Of a stretch of 20,372 bases of DNA, positions 15,827 to 20,372 are shown one piece after another. The stretch is taken from positions 1-20,372 of the forward strand of contig JAMCTB010000152.1 of the NCBI GenBank assembly GCA_023380955.1, given 5' to 3'. The translations under genes and the position numbers were made by a program. The notes beneath the pieces were generated by a model that worked only from the letters and a program-made list of their open reading frames with translations, was not told the origin of the DNA and made no database searches. This DNA is from Chloroflexota bacterium (GTDB taxonomy: Bacteria; Chloroflexota; UBA6077). Each line of letters begins with the position of its first letter. Within the stretch, counting starts at the first letter, position 1.

Positions 15827-17179
15827 ATGACGGTGACAGCGCAGAGCCTGGAGGCAACGCGGAAGCGACTGGCGGAGATCGTCGGGCCGGAGAACGCGCT
15901 GGCCGAAGATCGGCTGGCCGCCCACTCGGCCTATGGCGAGCAGCCGGTAGCAGCGGTCCTCCCCGCCGACGAGAGCCAGGCGGCGGAGGTGGCCGCGCTG
16001 GCCGATGCCGAGGGGATCCCGGTCATCGTATGGGGAAGCGGCACCAAGCAATCCATTCAGCCGGTGCAGCCCCGTGACGGGATCGTTCTCGGCACAGGCC
16101 GGATGAACGGCACCATCGAGCTGGACGCGGCCAACCTGACGGTGACCGTCGGGACCGGCAAGGTGATGGACGACCTGCAGCGGGAGCTGGCGGGGGTCAA
16201 GCTGTTCCTGCCACTGGACCCCGTGGACTCGGCTCGGGCAACAGTTGGCGGTACCCTGGCCACCAACAGCAGCGGGCCGAACCGGCTGCTGTACCGAACC
16301 GCTCGGGACATGGTGCTGGGGCTGCGGGTGGCCACACCCCAGGGCACCCTGGTGCGGGTCGGTGGGAAGACCGTCAAGGACGTGGCCGGCTACGACATGA
16401 AGAAGCTGTACATCGGGTCGTGGGGTACCCTGGGGGCCATCACGGCGGCCACCTTCCGGCTGTTGCCCCTCCCCGAAGCCAGCGCGACGGTGGCGATAGC
16501 GTTCCCCCAGCTTCACAACGGTTGTTCTATGGTGTCCGCCCTGCTAGCCTCCTTCATGCGACCCTCCTCGGCCGACCAGCTCGGCTACGGTGCGGCGCCG
16601 CTGGCGGTGGAGCGGGCCTTCGAGCTGAAGCCCGGCGAGCACCTCCTGCTGGTCCAGGTGGAGGGTGCCGTGGAGGCAGTGGAGAGGCAGAAGAGGGAGC
16701 TGGCGGAGATGGCCGGCAAGAACGGGGCCAGGGAGCTCTTCACCCTGGAGGGCTCCGAGGAGCGCGAGCTCTGGCAGTATCGCAAGGAAGTGTTCGCGGA
16801 TCTGCCGGCCGATGGGCCAGCTATGCTGGTGAAGGGATCGGTGCTGCTGAAAAAGGTCTTCGAGTTCACCACCGGCCTGGTCAACCTGCCGGGTCTGCAG
16901 GTCACCTTCGCCTCCCACGCCGGGAACGGCGTCGTCTACGGTCTGGCAACCGCGGAGCCCGGCCAGGAAGAGAAGCTGGTCTCCGCCGCGGGCCGGCTGC
17001 AGCAGCTGGCCGCCGACTGCGGCGGGTTCGCGCTGGTGCAGAAGGCACCCAGCCAGGTGGCGGAGAAGGTGCAGCTGTGGCCGCCCAGGACCGACTACGG
17101 CCTGATGAGGGAGATCAAGGCACAGCTGGACCCCAAGAAGCTGTGGAACCCGGCGCGGGTCCCTGGAGGGAGGGCGTAA
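15827..17179 (+). CDS. glcE: Second FAD-binding subunit of the glycolate/D-lactate oxidase complex (GlcE-type)
   Basis: A 450-residue protein with a single PCMH-type FAD domain in the N-terminal half: VIVWGSGTKQ (about 66-75), PLDPVDSARATVGGTLATNSSGP and the GlcE hallmark RVGGKTVKDVAGYDMKKLYIG followed by GTLGAITAATFRL. It ends with LDPKKLWNPARVPGG. It is about 100 residues longer than E. coli GlcE (~350). In the family it pairs with GlcD and GlcF in a membrane-associated dehydrogenase. ATG 15827 lies 2 nt after the glcD stop, with GGGGGTG just upstream; glcF starts directly after its stop codon. Confidence 0.88.
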   Translation: MTVTAQSLEATRKRLAEIVGPENALAEDRLAAHSAYGEQPVAAVLPADESQAAEVAALADAEGIPVIVWGSGTKQSIQPVQPRDGIVLGTGRMNGTIELDAANLTVTVGTGKVMDDLQRELAGVKLFLPLDPVDSARATVGGTLATNSSGPNRLLYRTARDMVLGLRVATPQGTLVRVGGKTVKDVAGYDMKKLYIGSWGTLGAITAATFRLLPLPEASATVAIAFPQLHNGCSMVSALLASFMRPSSADQLGYGAAPLAVERAFELKPGEHLLLVQVEGAVEAVERQKRELAEMAGKNGARELFTLEGSEERELWQYRKEVFADLPADGPAMLVKGSVLLKKVFEFTTGLVNLPGLQVTFASHAGNGVVYGLATAEPGQEEKLVSAAGRLQQLAADCGGFALVQKAPSQVAEKVQLWPPRTDYGLMREIKAQLDPKKLWNPARVPGGRA

Positions 17180-18478
17180 ATGGCTACGGCATCAGGTGGA
17201 GACGGAAAGACGATGTCCGCCCTGGCCGAGCTGGTGGAAAAGTGCAACCGCTGCGGCTTCTGCCAGGCGGGGTGCCCCACTTACAAGGCCACAGGGTTGG
17301 AGTGGCAGGTCTCCCGGGGTCGGGTGGCGCTGGTGAGAGACATCCTGGACGGCCGGATAGATCTGCTGGAGGACGAGATCCGCGAGGCCCTCGGAAGCTG
17401 CCTCCGCTGTGGGGGGTGCACCACCCATTGCCCGCCTCAGGTCCAGACCCCCGAGATAGTGGACAAGGCCTTAGAGGAGCTGGTGCGGCTCAAGGGGCAG
17501 CCCTGGGTCCAGAGGGTGATCTTCCGCAATCTTCTCCCCAACAAGGGGATGCTGGGCACGGCGGGCAAGGCCATCTGGCTGGGACAGGTGACGGGCGCCC
17601 AGAAGGCGGCCAAAGGGCTGGGCATCACCAAGATCCTGGGGAAAGACGCCCACAGGGCGCAGGACGGACTCCCCAGGCTGCCATCCAGGACCGCCAGGCA
17701 GCTGTTGCCCACCATGATGCGGCCGGTGCCCCAGCGAAAGCACCGGGTGGCCTACTTCATCGGGTGTGGAACCGATCTGATCTACCCCGAAGTGGCCGCC
17801 GCCATGGTCCGGGTGCTCTACGCCAACAACACCGAGGTGCTGGTTCCCGACGTGGTGGACTGTGGCAAGCCACCCACGGCGTACGGTGACTTCGATGCCG
17901 CCCGCAGCCTGGCCAGGAAGAACATCGACGCCCTCTACGGGTTGGACGTGGACGCCATCGTCACCGATTGCGCCACCTGCGGCTCCTTCATCAAGGAGTA
18001 CGGCAAGCTGATGGCCGAAGACCCGCAGTACGCGGAGAAGGCCAAGGCGGTGGCCGGAAAGATGAAGGACGTCAGCGAGTTCCTGGCCGGCATCGAGCTG
18101 AACGACCAGATGGGGGACGTCAAGACCAAGATCACCTACCACGACCCCTGCCACCTGGTGCGGTTCCAAAAGGTCTCCGCTCAGCCGCGCAAGCTGCTGA
18201 AGGGCATACCCGGTTTGGAGTTCAAGGAGATGGCCGAGGCCGACATGTGCTGCGGCGGCGCCGGCTCCTTCTCCCTGACCCACTACGAGCTGTCCCAGCA
18301 GGTGCTGAGCCGGAAGATGGGCAACGCCTCGCGAACGAACGCCGGTTTCCTTGCCACCGGATGCCCCGCCTGCATGATGCAGCTGTCGGCGGGGGTTCGG
18401 AAAGACGGGATGCCGATGCAGGTCATCCACACCGTGCAGCTGCTGGACAGGGCGTACGCCGCGAAGTGGGCGCGGTGA
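17180..18478 (+). CDS. glcF: Iron-sulfur / CCG-domain electron-transfer subunit (GlcF-type)
   Basis: A 432-residue protein with two N-terminal 4Fe-4S motifs (C22, C25, C28, C32 and C74, C77, C80, C84) followed by two cysteine-rich CCG domains of the HdrB/GlcF/LutA type. The second CCG domain is intact: C324, C357-C358-G359 and C395-x2-C398. The first has C196 and C264-x2-C267, but the central motif reads D227-C228-G229, so one canonical cysteine is aspartate. It would pass electrons from the flavin subunits to quinone or another acceptor. The ATG at 17180 immediately follows the glcE stop (TAAATG), with GGAGGGAGG upstream. A hairpin follows the stop codon at 18490-18529. Confidence 0.9.
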   Translation: MATASGGDGKTMSALAELVEKCNRCGFCQAGCPTYKATGLEWQVSRGRVALVRDILDGRIDLLEDEIREALGSCLRCGGCTTHCPPQVQTPEIVDKALEELVRLKGQPWVQRVIFRNLLPNKGMLGTAGKAIWLGQVTGAQKAAKGLGITKILGKDAHRAQDGLPRLPSRTARQLLPTMMRPVPQRKHRVAYFIGCGTDLIYPEVAAAMVRVLYANNTEVLVPDVVDCGKPPTAYGDFDAARSLARKNIDALYGLDVDAIVTDCATCGSFIKEYGKLMAEDPQYAEKAKAVAGKMKDVSEFLAGIELNDQMGDVKTKITYHDPCHLVRFQKVSAQPRKLLKGIPGLEFKEMAEADMCCGGAGSFSLTHYELSQQVLSRKMGNASRTNAGFLATGCPACMMQLSAGVRKDGMPMQVIHTVQLLDRAYAAKWAR

Positions 18479-18489
18479 CGGGGCGACGG

Positions 18490-18529
18490 GGAGATAGCAC
18501 CGCCTCTCCCTCTGGGAGAGGGAATCTCC
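18490..18529 (+). terminator. hairpin after glcF (REP-like core)
   Basis: CCTCTCCC-TCT-GGGAGAGG (18503-18521) is a perfect 8-bp stem, and the outer GGAGAT (18490-18495) pairs with ATCTCC (18524-18529). The core matches the REP-like hairpins near the thiE-like gene. No T-run follows, so it may be a rho-independent-like pause, an mRNA 3' end stabiliser, or simply a repeat copy. Confidence 0.4.
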
Positions 18530-18538
18530 GCGTCTCAG

Positions 18539-18567
18539 TTGACGGGTCTGGGGCGTTTATGTAGACT
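18539..18567 (+). promoter_or_regulatory. possible fhs promoter
   Basis: TTGACG (18539-18544), a 17-nt spacer and TAGACT (18562-18567) give a moderate sigma-70 match 87 nt before the fhs start. An 11-bp direct repeat surrounds the -10. It suggests fhs can be transcribed independently of glcDEF. Confidence 0.4.
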
Positions 18568-18577
18568 CTGGGGCGTT
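18547..18577. repeat. 11-bp direct repeat TCTGGGGCGTT, period 20 bp
   Basis: TCTGGGGCGTT occurs at 18547-18557 and again at 18567-18577, identical and about two helical turns apart, around the candidate fhs -10. The geometry suits cooperative binding of a regulator on one DNA face. No regulator can be named. Confidence 0.5.
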
Positions 18578-18653
18578 CCTCAGCCCTGCGCAGCATCAGC
18601 CGGTCAAGGACCGCCCCCGGTTTCGTTCACCAAACTTTGGGAGGTTGTCGTAC

Positions 18654-20348
18654 GTGCTAAGCGACCTGGATATCGCCCAAGCTGCAAAGATGAAGCCGAT
18701 CACGGAGATCGCCCAGGGCCTCGGCCTGCTCGAGGATGAGATAGAGCCGTATGGCAAGTACAAGGCAAAGGTCAACCTGGAGGTGCTCGATCGCCTCAAG
18801 GGCAGACCGAACGGCAAACTGATCGACGTTACCGCCATCACCCCCACCCCTCTGGGTGAGGGCAAGACGGTCACCACCATCGGCCTCTCTCAATCCCTCG
18901 GCTACATCGGGAAGAAGGTGTTCACCTGCATCCGCCAGCCTTCTTTGGGTCCCGTCTTCGGCATCAAGGGCGGTGCCGCGGGCGGCGGCTACTCCCAGGT
19001 AGTGCCGATGGAGGACTTCAACCTCCACCTCACCGGCGACGTTCACGCCATTGGCGCAGCCCACAACCTGCTGGCAGCCTTCATCGACAACCACATCCAC
19101 CACGGCAACGCGCTGGGGATCGATCCCTTCAGCATCACCTGGCCGCGGGTCATGGACATCAGCGACCGAGCCGTTCGCCAGATCATCGTGGGGCTGGGCG
19201 GCAAGGACAACGGGTATCCCAGGCAGACCGGGTTCGACATCACCGTGGCCTCGGAGGTGATGGCGATCGTCGCCCTGACCACCAGCCTGAGGGACCTCCG
19301 GGAGCGGCTGGGAAAGATCGTCATCGGCCTCACCAAGGAGGGCAAGGCGGTCACGGCTGAGGACCTGAAGTGCGCCGGCGCCATGGCCGTGCTGCTGAAG
19401 GACGCAATCAAGCCTAACCTGCTCCAGACCCTGGAGCACACGCCGGTCTTCGTTCACGCCGGCCCCTTCGCCAACATCGCCCACGGCAACAGCTCCATCC
19501 TGGCCGACCAGATCGCCCTGAAGCTGGCCGACTACGTGGTGACCGAGAGCGGCTTCGGCGCCGACATGGGGGCCGAGAAGTTCATGGACATCAAGTGCCG
19601 CTACAGCGGTGCGGCGCCCAGCGCCGTGGTGATGGTGTGCTCCATCCGCGCCCTGAAGATGCACAGCGGCAAGTTCAAGGTGGTTGCCGGCAAGCCGTTG
19701 GATCCGGGTCTCACCCAGGAGAACCTGGAGGCGGTGGCCCAGGGCTGCTCGAACCTCGAGAAGCAGATCGAGAACATGCGGCTGTTCGGCGTGCCGGTGG
19801 TGGTGGCCATCAACCGGTTCACCACCGACACCGATCGCGAGATCGACGTGGTGAGGGAGAAGGCCATAGCGGCAGGGGCCGAGGGCGCCTACGTGAGCGA
19901 GGTGTGGGCCAAGGGCGGGGCCGGCGGCGCCGAGCTGGCCGAGGCGGTCGTGAAGGCGGCCAACAAGCCGAACGGCTTCCACTTCCTCTACCCGCTGGAG
20001 ATGCCCATCAAGGAGAAGATCGAGACCATCGCCACCAAGATCTACGGTGCCGATGGCGTCGACTACCTGCCCGCCGCCGAGCAGAAGATCAAGCGGTACA
20101 CGGAGCTGGGCTTCGACAAGCTGCCCATCTGCATGGCGAAGACCCACCTCTCCCTCTCCCACGAGCCCAGCTGGAAGGGTCGCCCGCGCAACTACCGCAT
20201 CCCGATCCGGGACATCCGGGCCTCGGTGGGCGCCGGTTTCCTTTACCCGCTCCTGGGCGATATGCGCACCATGCCGGGTCTCCCCTCCAGGCCGGCCGGC
20301 GAGCACGTGGACATCGACGAGCAGGGCAAGACGCTGGGGCTGTTCTAG
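18654..20348 (+). CDS. fhs: Formate-tetrahydrofolate ligase
   Basis: A 564-residue formyltetrahydrofolate synthetase, close to the family's ~556-560. It makes 10-formyl-THF from formate, ATP and THF in the methyl branch of the Wood-Ljungdahl pathway, and can run in reverse to make ATP. Motifs are the P-loop TPLGEGKT (65-72), [21 protein letters not shown] (about 95-116), [20 protein letters not shown], and [20 protein letters not shown]. It ends in [13 protein letters not shown] chose GTG 18654, which lies 9 nt after GGGAGG (18639-18644); the in-frame TTG at 18645 abuts that ribosome-binding site. It lies 175 bp after glcF behind its own possible promoter. The remaining 24 bases of the window hold nothing recognisable. 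Confidence 0.97.
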   Translation: MLSDLDIAQAAKMKPITEIAQGLGLLEDEIEPYGKYKAKVNLEVLDRLKGRPNGKLIDVTAITPTPLGEGKTVTTIGLSQSLGYIGKKVFTCIRQPSLGPVFGIKGGAAGGGYSQVVPMEDFNLHLTGDVHAIGAAHNLLAAFIDNHIHHGNALGIDPFSITWPRVMDISDRAVRQIIVGLGGKDNGYPRQTGFDITVASEVMAIVALTTSLRDLRERLGKIVIGLTKEGKAVTAEDLKCAGAMAVLLKDAIKPNLLQTLEHTPVFVHAGPFANIAHGNSSILADQIALKLADYVVTESGFGADMGAEKFMDIKCRYSGAAPSAVVMVCSIRALKMHSGKFKVVAGKPLDPGLTQENLEAVAQGCSNLEKQIENMRLFGVPVVVAINRFTTDTDREIDVVREKAIAAGAEGAYVSEVWAKGGAGGAELAEAVVKAANKPNGFHFLYPLEMPIKEKIETIATKIYGADGVDYLPAAEQKIKRYTELGFDKLPICMAKTHLSLSHEPSWKGRPRNYRIPIRDIRASVGAGFLYPLLGDMRTMPGLPSRPAGEHVDIDEQGKTLGLF

Positions 20349-20372
20349 TACCGCACCAATCCGGTTTGCACA

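Noticed and set aside
18657..20306. 549-codon open frame on the minus strand opposite fhs
   Set aside because: Shadow of fhs caused by high third-position GC; no family motifs or ribosome-binding site.

Overview
The window is GC-rich, gene-dense bacterial chromosome. Several features point to an anaerobic bacterium using tetrahydrofolate-based one-carbon metabolism: a four-subunit (archaeal-type) 2-oxoacid:ferredoxin oxidoreductase, formate-tetrahydrofolate ligase, and a folate-dependent formyl hydrolase-like enzyme. The GyrA active-site region and the overall gene style fit an uncultured Chloroflexota (Dehalococcoidia-like) lineage. That placement is an inference from protein resemblance, not a database result. 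I see no rRNA, tRNA, CRISPR array, transposase or phage genes.

Layout: (1) 1-1853, minus strand: a MoxR-type AAA+ ATPase overlapping a DUF58 protein that runs off the left edge. (2) 2114-4678, minus: gyrA. (3) 4811-5081, minus: an orphan Phd/YefM antitoxin with a consensus sigma-70 promoter whose spacer carries a TGTACA operator core, divergent from an MFS transporter (5167-6396, plus). (4) 6554-8720, minus: thiamine thiazole genes (ThiE/TenI-family gene, thiG, thiS) behind a TPP riboswitch, with REP-like palindromes inside and upstream of the operon. (5) 8866-20348, plus: an IclR regulator, a formyl-THF hydrolase-like protein, porC-porD-porA-porB, a small four-helix-bundle (S23/IVP-family) gene, glcD-glcE-glcF-type genes, and fhs.

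The plus-strand block reads as a catabolic module. A GlcDEF-type flavin/iron-sulfur dehydrogenase would oxidise a 2-hydroxyacid (D-lactate or glycolate). The Por complex would take a 2-oxoacid such as pyruvate to acetyl-CoA, CO2 and reduced ferredoxin. Fhs and the formyl-THF hydrolase-like enzyme would connect formate with 10-formyl-THF. The IclR protein is the probable local regulator.

The most unusual signal is a family of arrays of a 7-bp unit (CAGCNNT, or ANNGCTG on the other strand). Facing arrays bracket the four-helix-bundle gene (13941-14405). A gene-less 112-bp version with the same terminal sequence lies between the formyl hydrolase gene and porC (10636-10747). A solo array lies just upstream of gyrA (4698-4732). 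All three end beside the Shine-Dalgarno of the next gene, in the same sense. This looks like a small mobile or repeat system with a S23-family protein and a MITE-like derivative. A second, unrelated palindromic repeat family (CCCTCTCCC-type hairpins) occurs around thiE and after glcF.
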